DNA of 64,000 nucleotides, taken from positions 1 through 64,000 of the forward strand of contig JAGBCL010000095.1 in the NCBI GenBank assembly GCA_018110825.1. The letters are read 5' to 3'. The position numbers and the translations under genes are program-made. Below the pieces are notes generated by a model. That model made no database searches, was not told the origin of the DNA, and saw nothing but the letters and a program-made list of their open reading frames with translations. The stretch comes from Oscillospiraceae bacterium (GTDB taxonomy: Bacteria > Bacillota > Clostridia > Oscillospirales > Ruminococcaceae). Shown here in pieces: positions 34,749 to 42,448 of the stretch (positions within the stretch are counted from its first letter, which is position 1; the number at the start of each line of letters is the position of its first letter).

Positions 34749-35414
34749 ATGTCATTTTCAGTGCAGTCACTTGATTTCCTTTTTGAGAATATGCTCAACG
34801 ACAGCCGTGTCTGGTACAATGAGCATAAGGAGGATTACAAAAAATTAATTGTTGAACCGTTTGCGGAGTTTGTAACTGCTATGACAGATACAATGCATGA
34901 AATAGATGAACAGTTTGTATGTGACCCAAAAAAGATTTCAAGGATTTATCGGGATGCACGTTATGCACGGGGAAAGTCTGTCTTTCGTGACTATGTGTGG
35001 TATAGCTTCAGACGTCCGAAAGGGGAAAGACCGCTGCCCGAATTTTATTTCAGCATTTCACCAAACGGTTTTGATTACGGATGCGGCTTGTACTGTGCAG
35101 GTACGGATACAATTGAATCAGCAAGAAAGCTTATACTTGAGAATGATAAATGTTTTAATGACGCACTCAAAGCATATAAGCAGCAAGATGTGTTCACTCT
35201 TTATGGTGAATTGTACAAACGAAATCATTTTCCCGATGAAAGCGCAGATAAACAAGACTGGCTCAACAGAAAAGGATTGGGTGTATCTGCCGAAAGTAAG
35301 GATTTCGAGTTGTTGTTCAGTGATAAGCTTGCTGAAAAAATCGCAGCAGATTTTAAGGCAATTGCTCCCATATACAAGTTTTATTTAAAGGCTGAACTGG
35401 ATAAGGATAAATAA
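34749..35414 (+). CDS. DUF2461 family protein
   Basis: A 221-residue cytoplasmic protein matching the DUF2461 (TIGR02453) family by its opening SLDFLFENMLNDSRVWYNEHKEDY, the central IYRDARYARGKSVFRDYVWYSFRR and the GFDYGCGLY segment. Function is unknown. GGAGG lies 5 nt before the ATG at 34749. It lies between two near-identical GH3 tail fragments, together with the FapA-like gene. Confidence 0.87.
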   Translation: MSFSVQSLDFLFENMLNDSRVWYNEHKEDYKKLIVEPFAEFVTAMTDTMHEIDEQFVCDPKKISRIYRDARYARGKSVFRDYVWYSFRRPKGERPLPEFYFSISPNGFDYGCGLYCAGTDTIESARKLILENDKCFNDALKAYKQQDVFTLYGELYKRNHFPDESADKQDWLNRKGLGVSAESKDFELLFSDKLAEKIAADFKAIAPIYKFYLKAELDKDK

Positions 35415-35454
35415 GAGACTTGCGTGTTGCTTGAGAAGTTTAAGGAAAGCTTTG

Positions 35455-35526
35455 TGATATTACTTTTGAGATTATTCAGGAATATTAAAAGGATAACCCG
35501 AGAAGTTTTGGCTTCTCGGGTTGTTG
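35455..35526 (+). pseudogene. Remnant of a second GH3 gene 3' end plus terminator (direct repeat copy 2)
   Basis: This stretch repeats 32994-33064 nearly exactly. It encodes DITFEIIQEY-stop in the corresponding frame and then the same terminator (AACCCGAGAAG paired with CTTCTCGGGTT, here a better stem). Upstream in that frame stop codons appear within about 20 bp, so only the tail survives. It marks a past duplication or recombination at this locus. Confidence 0.8.
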
Positions 35527-35548
35527 TTTGCACGATTAATAATGGGTT

Positions 35549-35582
35549 TCCAAAGGACGTGCGCACCCGTTGGAAACCCGTT
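35549..35582. other. Unexplained 10-bp inverted repeat
   Basis: GGGTTTCCAA and TTGGAAACCC flank a 14-16-nt GC-rich loop in the gap between the GH3 remnant and the gpmI terminator. There is no T run, so it is not an ordinary terminator. It could be a residual mobile or recombination sequence. Confidence 0.4.
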
Positions 35583-35610
35583 ATCGCTTCGCTAATTCCG
35601 CAACAATTTT

Positions 35611-35653
35611 TTATTTCAAAACAAAACCGCTTCCGAAAATTCAGAAGCGGTTT
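35611..35653 (-). terminator. gpmI terminator
   Basis: Minus-strand AAACCGCTTC paired with GAAGCGGTTT, followed by TGTTTTG, just after the gpmI stop codon. Confidence 0.78.
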
Positions 35654-35658
35654 AATCT

Positions 35659-37179
35659 TTAAACTATAAGTGACTTACCTGTCATTTCTGCCGGCTGTGG
35701 TACACCGAGAATCTGGAGCATTGTTGGTGCGATATCTGCGAGGACGCCGCCTTCACGGAGCTTGCAGTCGCCGTAACCTACAACAATCAGCGGAACTGGG
35801 TTTGTTGTATGTGCTGTGAATGGTGAGCCGTCAGCTTCCATAAGCTTGTCAGCGTTACCGTGGTCAGCTGTGATGATTGCTGCGCCGCCCTTTGCGAGGA
35901 TAGCGTTAACCATTCTGCCTACGCACTCGTCAACAGCTTCAACTGCTGCTGTTGCTGCTTCGATGATACCTGTATGTCCAACCATATCGCAGTTAGCGTA
36001 GTTGAGGATGATAACGTCGTACTTATCGGAGTCGATAGCCTTTTCAACTGCGTCTGTAACCTCGTAAGCACTCATTTCAGGCTTCATATCAAAGGTTGCA
36101 ACCTTTGGAGAGTCGATGAGAATTCTGTCCTCGCCCTCGAAAGTTGTTTCCTCGCCGCCGTTGAAGAAGAATGTTACGTGAGCATACTTCTGTGTTTCAG
36201 CGATACGGAGCTGAGTCATACCCTGCTTGCTGATGTATTCACCGAGGGTCATTGTGAGAGCCTCCGGAGGGAATGCAACGGAAACGTTTGGCATTTCAGC
36301 GTCATACTGAGCCATACATACGAAATTGAGTGGGAAGAAGCCGTTCTTTCTTTCAAAGCCTGTGAATGCTTCGTCAACAAAGGAACGTGTAATCTGTCTT
36401 GCACGGTCAGGACGGAAGTTGAAGAAGATTACGCTGTCATCAGCAGCAATCTTGCCGTTTGCGTCAACAACTGTAGGAAGCATAAATTCGTCTGTTACGC
36501 CGTTTGCATAAGAGTTCTTGATAGCTTCAACAGGGTCAGTTTCCTTAACGCCTTCACCGTAAACAAGTGCAGCATAAGCCTTTTCAACACGGTCCCAGGC
36601 GTTGTCACGGTCCATGGCATAGAAACGACCTGCGATTGTTGCAACAGAGCCTACGCCGATTTTGCCGATTTCAGCAACAAGTTCTTCCATATATTCAGCT
36701 GCGGAAGAAGGTGGAACGTCACGTCCGTCGAGGAATGCGTGAACGTAAACCTTGTCAAGACCGTTCTTCTTAGCCATTTCGAGAAGACCGTAGAGGTGTT
36801 CCATGTGGCTGTGTACACCGCCAGGAGAAAGAAGTCCCATAAGGTGAAGTGCACTTCCCTTAGCCTTGCAGTTTTCGATAGCGGAAACAAGTGCAGGGTT
36901 TGTGAAGAAGTCGCCGTCCTTGATGGATTTGGAAATCTTAACGAGCATCTGATAAACAATTCTGCCTGCACCGATGTTAGTGTGACCAACCTCGGAGTTA
37001 CCCATCTGACCGTCAGGGAGACCAACGTCAAGACCTGAAGCACCGATAATTGTGTTTGGGCATTCAGCAAAATACTTGTCAAGGTTAGGCTTCTTTGCAG
37101 CAGCAATAGCGTTGCCGTAATCGGAGTTATTGATGCCGTAGCCGTCCATAATAATTAAAGCAAGAGGTTTTTTGCTCAT
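35659..37179 (-). CDS. gpmI: Cofactor-independent phosphoglycerate mutase
   Basis: A 506-residue two-domain Mn-dependent enzyme that interconverts 3- and 2-phosphoglycerate. MDGYG and the nucleophile Ser62 in [12 protein letters not shown] (canonical number) are present, as are the C-terminal metal ligands ([18 protein letters not shown]). The ATG at 37179 follows AAAGGA by 9 nt; a TTG at 37197 is rejected. It is the third gene of the tpiA operon, 20 bp after a small membrane protein gene. Confidence 0.96.
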   Translation of the reverse strand: MSKKPLALIIMDGYGINNSDYGNAIAAAKKPNLDKYFAECPNTIIGASGLDVGLPDGQMGNSEVGHTNIGAGRIVYQMLVKISKSIKDGDFFTNPALVSAIENCKAKGSALHLMGLLSPGGVHSHMEHLYGLLEMAKKNGLDKVYVHAFLDGRDVPPSSAAEYMEELVAEIGKIGVGSVATIAGRFYAMDRDNAWDRVEKAYAALVYGEGVKETDPVEAIKNSYANGVTDEFMLPTVVDANGKIAADDSVIFFNFRPDRARQITRSFVDEAFTGFERKNGFFPLNFVCMAQYDAEMPNVSVAFPPEALTMTLGEYISKQGMTQLRIAETQKYAHVTFFFNGGEETTFEGEDRILIDSPKVATFDMKPEMSAYEVTDAVEKAIDSDKYDVIILNYANCDMVGHTGIIEAATAAVEAVDECVGRMVNAILAKGGAAIITADHGNADKLMEADGSPFTAHTTNPVPLIVVGYGDCKLREGGVLADIAPTMLQILGVPQPAEMTGKSLIV

Positions 37180-37198
37180 TGGAATTATTCCTTTCAAA

Positions 37199-37525
37199 TT
37201 AAATATTCACGGATTTTGGCAGGAGCCAGAACCCCATATAGTAACGGGTTTCGTCCTCAAAGGGGTTGTAGTCCTTCCAAACCTTGTAGAAAAGTCCGTA
37301 GTAATCTTCACTGCCGTTTTCGTACTCAATAACGGGCACGCAGAAAATCGGCGGCTGATTATTTTTCTTTGCACGGACTAAATCAACCGAGAAGAAGCAC
37401 AGCGCAATCATCAGCACGCCGCCGCACACCGCTGCAATGATTTTCCACTGCTTTACGGTAAGGGGCTTGTCCCGATTACGCTTCTGCTCTTCACGTCTTA
37501 CACGCTTTAATCGTGAGGTTTTCAT
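37199..37525 (-). CDS. Small single-pass membrane protein in the tpiA-gpmI operon
   Basis: A 108-residue protein: a very basic N terminus ([19 protein letters not shown]), one membrane helix at about 27-50 ([19 protein letters not shown]), and a Tyr/Trp-rich extracytoplasmic domain ([29 protein letters not shown]). The family is not recognised. AAGGA lies 8 nt before the ATG. It is placed between tpiA and gpmI. Whether it relates to glycolysis is unknown. Confidence 0.75.
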   Translation of the reverse strand: MKTSRLKRVRREEQKRNRDKPLTVKQWKIIAAVCGGVLMIALCFFSVDLVRAKKNNQPPIFCVPVIEYENGSEDYYGLFYKVWKDYNPFEDETRYYMGFWLLPKSVNI

Positions 37526-37570
37526 AAATAAAATCCTTCAAGAAATTCTGTTTGAAAACACTTTCTTCAA

Positions 37571-37628
37571 GAGTTTTGCACTTGTGCAAAACTCGGAATG
37601 GTTAATTTTCGTTCCGAAAATTAACCAT
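37571..37628. repeat. Palindrome pair after tpiA, possible diverged copy C of the leader element
   Basis: GAGTTTTGCAC with GTGCAAAACTC (11 bp, 2-nt loop) is followed by ATGGTTAATTTTC with GAAAATTAACCAT (13 bp, loop GTTCC). The latter overlaps the tpiA stop codon. The series ACTTGT, TCGGAA and GTTCCGAAAA matches copy B at 41754 in order. It also sits just before a minus-strand gene, in the same orientation. It could also simply be the tpiA 3' processing or terminator structure. Confidence 0.5.
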
Positions 37629-38397
37629 TTACTGCTGCCTGAACGATTGTGTTGAAGTCAGCAGCCTTGAGGGAAGCACCGCCGATAAGACCACCGTCAA
37701 CGTTTGGCTTGGAGAGAAGCTCAGCAGCGTTAGCAGCGTTCATGGAGCCGCCGTACTGGATTGTTACAGCGTCAGCAGTTGCAGCATCGTAAATCTTAGC
37801 AAGTGTTGCACGGATAAATGCACAAACTTCTTCAGCCTGGTCAGCTGTAGCTGTCTTGCCTGTACCGATAGCCCATACTGGTTCGTAAGCAATTACGCAC
37901 TTCTTAACATCTTCAGCGGAGATATCGAAGAGGTCAAGCTTGATCTGACGAGCGATAACTTCTTCAGTGATGTTGCATTCTCTTTCCCAGAGAAGTTCGC
38001 CAACGCAAACGATTGGCTTGAGGCCGGCAGCGAGAGCAGCCTTAGTTCTCTTGTTAACTGTTTCGTCAGTTTCGCCGAAGTACTGTCTTCTTTCGGAGTG
38101 ACCGAGAACAACGTATTCAACGCCAACTTCAACGAGCATATCAGCAGAGATTTCACCTGTGAACGCACCGCTCTTTTCAAAGTGGCAGTTTTCAGCACCA
38201 ACCTTAACGTTGGAGCCTGCTGTTGTATTTACAGCTGTTTCGAGGTTTGTGAAAGGTACGCAAGCGATAACTTCAACCTTGCCGTCAGCGTTAGCAACGA
38301 GAGGCTTGATAGCTTCGAGAAGCTCCTTAGCTTCTGGACGGGTCTTGTTCATCTTCCAGTTACCTGCGATAATAGCTTTTCTGAGATTCTTGTTCAT
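37621..38397 (-). CDS. tpiA: Triosephosphate isomerase
   Basis: A 258-residue TIM barrel that interconverts dihydroxyacetone phosphate and glyceraldehyde 3-phosphate. Lys15 (GNWKMNK), His100 (GHSERR) and catalytic Glu172 (AYEPVWAIGTG) are all present, with the phosphate-binding YGGSMN and GGASL loops. AGGAG lies 9 nt before the ATG. It is the first gene of tpiA-(small membrane gene)-gpmI. Confidence 0.97.
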   Translation of the reverse strand: MNKNLRKAIIAGNWKMNKTRPEAKELLEAIKPLVANADGKVEVIACVPFTNLETAVNTTAGSNVKVGAENCHFEKSGAFTGEISADMLVEVGVEYVVLGHSERRQYFGETDETVNKRTKAALAAGLKPIVCVGELLWERECNITEEVIARQIKLDLFDISAEDVKKCVIAYEPVWAIGTGKTATADQAEEVCAFIRATLAKIYDAATADAVTIQYGGSMNAANAAELLSKPNVDGGLIGGASLKAADFNTIVQAAVNG

Positions 38398-38441
38398 ATT
38401 GATTAACTCCTTTTAAAATAGAATGAATTTTTACCACTACA

Positions 38442-38470
38442 ATTATACTATATAACAGCGGCTTTGTCAA
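38442..38470 (-). promoter_or_regulatory. tpiA operon promoter
   Basis: Consensus TTGACA (38465-38470), a 17-bp spacer and TATAAT (38442-38447) on the minus strand, expected to be very strong. The inverted repeat TTTGTCAA-TTAT-TTGACAAA (38463-38482) covers the -35 box and could be a repressor site. Confidence 0.9.
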
Positions 38471-38539
38471 TTATTTGACAAATGCAAAAGTAGGCTTTTT
38501 TCGGTGCGGATTTTGTGTAAATATACATTCAGACAAAGC

Positions 38540-38572
38540 AGAGTGCCTCTGCTGGAGTACAGACAGAGGCAC
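38540..38572 (-). terminator. Probable 3' hairpin of the ABC exporter operon
   Basis: GTGCCTCTG pairs with CAGAGGCAC around a 12-nt loop, just after the last gene. The T run on the minus strand is poor, so termination may be inefficient. Confidence 0.5.
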
Positions 38573-38589
38573 ATAAAAGGAATATACGG

Positions 38590-39264
38590 TTAATATATGA
38601 ATGCGTTTTTGATTTTTCTTGCACCAAGTGCAACTGCTGTGTAGATTATAAGGCTGACAGCTGAAACTGCGATAAGCCATGGTGCATCTGCGGAAAGTTC
38701 CGAGTCAATGCTCTGGAAAAGAATAATGAACCCGATTGCACCTTCAACAAACATATATCCCAATGCTGTCCACGTAACGCGGCGTGAGTTTTTCTTCACG
38801 TCAGTTTCGTCGCCTGTTCTGTCCTTTGCCTGTGTGTAAGCGTATCTATCCTTTGCGTACCAGACAATCGCTGTTGATGAAATTGCAAGAACAGCAAAAT
38901 CAGTACAAAGGAAATACGGAAGCATATCAGCCTTGCCTGCGAGAGGCAGTAAAACAGCCAGCGGAACAGCAATAAGAATTGATCCCAGCAATGTGTGTAC
39001 TGACATGATATCAACAATATCCGCTGTTCTCATAGGCATTGTCTTGTACATTTTAAGATTATTTGCTGGCATAGCCATATAGACGAATGACATTGACCCT
39101 ACAATAAGTCCGAAGCAAACCATACCCATTATCCTCAAGAAGTTCTCGTCATCGAAGATTGTAGCGAACATCATCAGCGGATAAATCATAATCATCAGCT
39201 TTATCAGCCAGCCCTCAGCCATAAAGGCAAGCCTTATTTTTTTAAATAAAGATAACTTTTTCAT
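38590..39264 (-). CDS. ABC exporter membrane subunit 3
   Basis: A 224-residue protein with six hydrophobic segments. The motif LKMYKTMPMRTADIVDI matches FLSTLPFNAKDVLAL and LYSTMPFSAKDVQHL in the two upstream genes, so it is a shorter paralogue of them. It is probably a permease component of the ABC transporter in this operon. GAGG lies 6 nt before the ATG. The substrate is unknown. Confidence 0.75.
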   Translation of the reverse strand: MKKLSLFKKIRLAFMAEGWLIKLMIMIYPLMMFATIFDDENFLRIMGMVCFGLIVGSMSFVYMAMPANNLKMYKTMPMRTADIVDIMSVHTLLGSILIAVPLAVLLPLAGKADMLPYFLCTDFAVLAISSTAIVWYAKDRYAYTQAKDRTGDETDVKKNSRRVTWTALGYMFVEGAIGFIILFQSIDSELSADAPWLIAVSAVSLIIYTAVALGARKIKNAFIY

Positions 39265-39274
39265 TCTGCACCTC

Positions 39275-40054
39275 TTAATTCATATTCCAGGAAGGAATTT
39301 TTCTGTGCTTTATCCATATTTCTGCAAAAATTACAAGCATTGCAGAAAGGAAAATCGTAACTGCTATTCCTGTTGAACCCGAAAGGAAAGATAATCGTTC
39401 CGCATTTTCGGATATGTGCTCAAAATCGCCCTTAACCATTTTTATAACAGGTAACATAACGAATGATACTCCGATTGAGTTTATAAGTATTGCGTATTTT
39501 TTCAGCCACAGAGTTGAAATGAAGAAAAGTGCCGCCTCTGCCAATATGAAGCCTATTACGCTGTAACCAACTGCTCTGTGATGTATTTCCGCACCGTTTC
39601 TTTCTGCAAGCATTACCGTAAGCTGTAACAGAAGTGTTACAACAGCAGAAGCCGCAAGCTGTTTTTCCCAGTTGATAAGCCTGAGATGCTGTACGTCCTT
39701 TGCACTGAAAGGCATTGTAGAATATAATTTGCCTGTATAAATTGTACTGCCGAATTTCATATTTGCATCTGCTGCTTGTTCAGCATAAACTGTTCCGTTG
39801 TTCGTGTCGGCAGCACCCATATAGTTTGTGGGCAGGTTTGCAAATATTCCCATAAAAATATAGACCATCAGATTATGCACGATAAGCAGGTCAGCTGTAT
39901 ATTCGTCCTTGAAGCCGAAAAAATAAAGTGTCAAATCAAGCACCGCAAGCAGAATTGCCATCAGTACGGCAACAAGCGTACCACTTTTGTTCGCACTGTA
40001 AACTATCGAAACCTTTTCCAGCAGTTTCGCACGCTTTCTTTCTTCAATTGTCAT
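39275..40054 (-). CDS. ABC exporter membrane subunit 2
   Basis: A 259-residue protein with about six membrane segments and a soluble Lys-rich N terminus. It is paralogous to the gene upstream: MTIEERKRAKLLEKVS parallels MTKADKQRVKLLTAVS, and both end in SWN. It lies 17 bp after subunit 1 and 10 bp before subunit 3. It is taken as an ABC-2-like permease of unknown substrate. Confidence 0.78.
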   Translation of the reverse strand: MTIEERKRAKLLEKVSIVYSANKSGTLVAVLMAILLAVLDLTLYFFGFKDEYTADLLIVHNLMVYIFMGIFANLPTNYMGAADTNNGTVYAEQAADANMKFGSTIYTGKLYSTMPFSAKDVQHLRLINWEKQLAASAVVTLLLQLTVMLAERNGAEIHHRAVGYSVIGFILAEAALFFISTLWLKKYAILINSIGVSFVMLPVIKMVKGDFEHISENAERLSFLSGSTGIAVTIFLSAMLVIFAEIWIKHRKIPSWNMN

Positions 40055-40071
40055 ATAACCTCACCTCTGTC

Positions 40072-40848
40072 TTATCTCAAATTCCATGAAACGCCGTGTT
40101 TGCTTTTGAGAATTGCTCTGCCCATTGCGATTATTGCCACGGTAAGAACAGCAAGAATAATCATTCCGGGGATTTCCGAAAGGAAACCGATACTTTCGAT
40201 AGTCTTACCAAGTTCAGCAGACTTTTCGTGGTCCTCAGCAACATCAGCAAGACCCATAAATGGTCCGAATACCGCAATCATACCGATTATTGTTGCAACC
40301 AAAGAAGTCACAGCCTTTCTTGCAAAAACAAGAAACATAAACATCACCTCAAAAAGCAGATAAGCAATTACTCCGATTGCGCCTATGCCCGAATATACTG
40401 CATAACCCGCATTTTCTGCAATAATAAGCATAATTTCCATAAGGATAACCGAAGCTGCTGAAAGCACAAGCTGTCTTTCAAAGTTTGCAAGCTTCAGGGC
40501 AAGAACGTCCTTTGCGTTGAAAGGAAGCGTACTTAAAAAGTCACCAGATTTGATGCTGCCGCCGTAAAGCATTGTTGCATTATTAACTCCGAACAGGTTC
40601 TGAACATCACCAACAAGCGAGGTTGTAAAGGTTGATAAAAAGCCCATAAATATCGTTATGCAAAAAACATGGAACGGAAGCATCATATAAAGCTCATCGT
40701 CAGCACCTGCCGCAATGAACAGAGCCACATCAATCAGAAGCACACCAACAAAGCAAAGGATACTTACTATCTTTCCGTCGCCCATTCCGCAGGCCATTTT
40801 CGACACGGCTGTGAGCAGCTTTACTCTTTGTTTATCCGCCTTTGTCAT
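40072..40848 (-). CDS. ABC exporter membrane subunit 1
   Basis: A 258-residue polytopic protein with a conserved cytosolic segment STLPFNAKDVLALKLANFERQL after the second helix. Its ATG overlaps the TGA of the ATPase gene (ATGA), which argues for a stoichiometric ATPase-permease complex. It is distantly like the YtrC/YtrD permeases of Bacillus by gene order (GntR, ATPase, permeases). Confidence 0.8.
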   Translation of the reverse strand: MTKADKQRVKLLTAVSKMACGMGDGKIVSILCFVGVLLIDVALFIAAGADDELYMMLPFHVFCITIFMGFLSTFTTSLVGDVQNLFGVNNATMLYGGSIKSGDFLSTLPFNAKDVLALKLANFERQLVLSAASVILMEIMLIIAENAGYAVYSGIGAIGVIAYLLFEVMFMFLVFARKAVTSLVATIIGMIAVFGPFMGLADVAEDHEKSAELGKTIESIGFLSEIPGMIILAVLTVAIIAMGRAILKSKHGVSWNLR

Positions 40849-41711
40849 ACGGCAAGCTCCTTTCTGTTCTGCCAGATTGAGAATGTGAGCAGGTTTTCAA
40901 CGTTCGGATTTCTCACGCTTACACCATCGAATTTGCTGAGGTTTTCACGGAGAACAAGCGCCTCAAAGCCTGCGTTTGTCTTTCTGATACCAATTGTGTA
41001 TTTCTCGTTGTCACGTGTCAGCTTGTCGTTTGCACCGCTGATTACAGCATACTTGTCTTCGATAAGGTCAATGCTCATTGACTCACTGATTTTGCCGTCG
41101 ATAATAAGTGTGATAACGTCAGCAATTTTGTCGAGGTCGCCTGTGATATGTGTTGAGAACAGCACTGAGCGTTCACCGTCTGCAACGAACTCACGGAGAA
41201 TGTCGAGGATTTCAATTCTTGCCACAGGGTCAAGTCCCGCTGTAGGCTCGTCAAGGATGAGAAGTTTAGGCTTGTGGGAAAGCGCAATGGCAAGCATCGC
41301 CTTTGTCTGCATACCCTTTGAAAATGCGGAGATTTTCTTCTTTTCGGGAAGGTCCCACATCTTGATAAGCTTGCTGAACTTTTCCTTGTCCCACTCCTCG
41401 TAAGCAAGTGCACAAGCCTGAGCGGTCTTTGCGAGAGTAGAGTTGTAGAAAAGGTAGCACTCGTCGGAAACGTAACCGATTTTATTTTTCACGGATATTT
41501 CATCAGCAATGTTGTCGAAACCGCATACTGTGATTTTGCCGTTTGTCTTATCAACCATATTCATTATCAGACGGATAATTGTGGTCTTGCCTGCACCATT
41601 CTGACCAATGAGTCCCATAACCGTACCGGGCTCAATTGAGAAGCTTACATTATCGAGTTTAAAGTCCTTATAGTCCTTACAAAGATTATCAATGTGAAGA
41701 ATGTCATTCAT
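40845..41711 (-). CDS. ABC transporter ATP-binding protein
   Basis: About 288 residues: Walker A GQNGAGKTT (about 36-44), Walker B KLLILDEPTAGLDPVARIE with the D-loop, and a degenerate signature (FSKGMQTKAMLAIALS) typical of drug- or bacitracin-type exporters. The C-terminal part (about 215-288) is a regulatory extension. The ATG at 41711 is given. An ATG at 41723 lies in the 3' arm of a hairpin, and the nearest good Shine-Dalgarno (AAAGGAG, 41746-41752) lies on the far side of that hairpin. Confidence 0.88.
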   Translation of the reverse strand: MNDILHIDNLCKDYKDFKLDNVSFSIEPGTVMGLIGQNGAGKTTIIRLIMNMVDKTNGKITVCGFDNIADEISVKNKIGYVSDECYLFYNSTLAKTAQACALAYEEWDKEKFSKLIKMWDLPEKKKISAFSKGMQTKAMLAIALSHKPKLLILDEPTAGLDPVARIEILDILREFVADGERSVLFSTHITGDLDKIADVITLIIDGKISESMSIDLIEDKYAVISGANDKLTRDNEKYTIGIRKTNAGFEALVLRENLSKFDGVSVRNPNVENLLTFSIWQNRKELAV

Positions 41712-41720
41712 AATATTAAC

Positions 41721-41742
41721 CATTTTCCCGTCAGGGAAAATG
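41721..41742 (-). promoter_or_regulatory. Hairpin between Shine-Dalgarno and start codon of the ABC ATPase gene
   Basis: CATTTTCCC pairs perfectly with GGGAAAATG (loop GTCA). The stem contains the upstream ATG candidate and is 3 nt from AAAGGAG. It could bridge the ribosome site to the ATG at 41711 or hide it. Confidence 0.5.
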
Positions 41743-41753
41743 CACTCCTTTCG

Positions 41754-41834
41754 ATGTTTTGTGGTTTTACTTGTAAAATTCGGAACGTCAGTTCCGAAAA
41801 CAAAACTCATAGTTTGAAAACTTGTTTTCAAACT
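41754..41834 (-). repeat. Palindrome-rich leader element, copy B
   Basis: Hairpins AGTTTGAAAA with TTTTCAAACT (41811-41820 and 41825-41834) and TTCGGAAC with GTTCCGAA (41779-41786 and 41791-41798), linked by ACAAAACTCAT. It has the same order, orientation and linker as copy A upstream of ilvB. The middle stem differs at two base pairs, both compensated. It lies between gntR and the ATPase gene, within the operon transcript. Confidence 0.65.
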
Positions 41835-41867
41835 TTATTCCTTTCAAATTGTATTTGTTATTGGTTT

Positions 41868-42245
41868 CTATTTCTTGTTTCGGTAGATTGTTTTCAGTTC
41901 ATCATCAAGACGCTCCATCGGAACATCCAGCTTCTTCAGCACCTCTGCCTGCTTTCTGAAAAGCTCCAGTGCCTCGTCAACGTGTTTTTCCTGTATCATA
42001 CTTACGTCCTCCAGTTTTACAAATGTGCCCTTGCCTGCAACGGTATAAATCAAGCCTTCCTGTTCAAGGTCTGCGTATGCTCGCTTTGTGGTAATCATAC
42101 TTACGTTAAGGTCAGCGGAAAGCTGTCTTACGCTTGGCATAAGCTCGTGAGCTTTAAGCTCGCCGTTCATTATCGCTTGTCTGATGCCGTCCTTTACCTG
42201 TTCGTACATCGGCTTGTCACCTGCTGCGTTGATGTATAAATTCAC
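41868..42245 (-). CDS. GntR-family (YtrA-type) repressor
   Basis: A 125-residue protein with a winged helix (about 10-75, MPSVRQLSADLNVSMITTKRAYADLEQEGLI) and only a short C-terminal dimerisation helix, as in the YtrA subfamily. It starts with GTG, with AGGAGG 7 nt upstream. It heads the operon with the ATPase and three membrane subunits. A 40-bp inverted repeat overlies its own promoter, so autorepression relieved by a cell-envelope signal is likely. Confidence 0.92.
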   Translation of the reverse strand: MNLYINAAGDKPMYEQVKDGIRQAIMNGELKAHELMPSVRQLSADLNVSMITTKRAYADLEQEGLIYTVAGKGTFVKLEDVSMIQEKHVDEALELFRKQAEVLKKLDVPMERLDDELKTIYRNKK

Positions 42246-42260
42246 TCAATCACCTCCTTG

Positions 42261-42300
42261 TGTGTATACTGTGTATAACGTTATATACACAGTATACACA
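42261..42300. promoter_or_regulatory. 40-bp inverted repeat, probable GntR operator
   Basis: TGTGTATACTGTGTA and TACACAGTATACACA flank a 10-bp near-palindromic centre (TAACGTTATA). It covers the -10 box and transcription start of the gntR operon. The next 10 bp (GATATACACG) repeat a half-site. Confidence 0.85.
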
Positions 42301-42319
42301 GATATACACGGTTTGTCAA
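42291..42319 (-). promoter_or_regulatory. Promoter of the GntR-ABC operon
   Basis: Minus-strand TTGACA (42314-42319), a 17-bp spacer and TATACT (42291-42296). Confidence 0.88.
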
Positions 42320-42383
42320 TACAATTATTTTAAGTTTGTGCAATTATACCAATACTCACAAGCAAGTGATGTGCAATAGACAT

Positions 42384-42420
42384 AAAAAACCGTCCCGAAA
42401 TTACTTTTCGGGACGGTTAA
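42384..42420 (-). terminator. Terminator of the giant surface protein gene
   Basis: Minus-strand AACCGTCCCGAAAA paired with TTTCGGGACGGTT, then TTTTTATG. Confidence 0.88.
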
Positions 42421-42448
42421 CTGTGTATATAAGATTATACAAGTGTGA

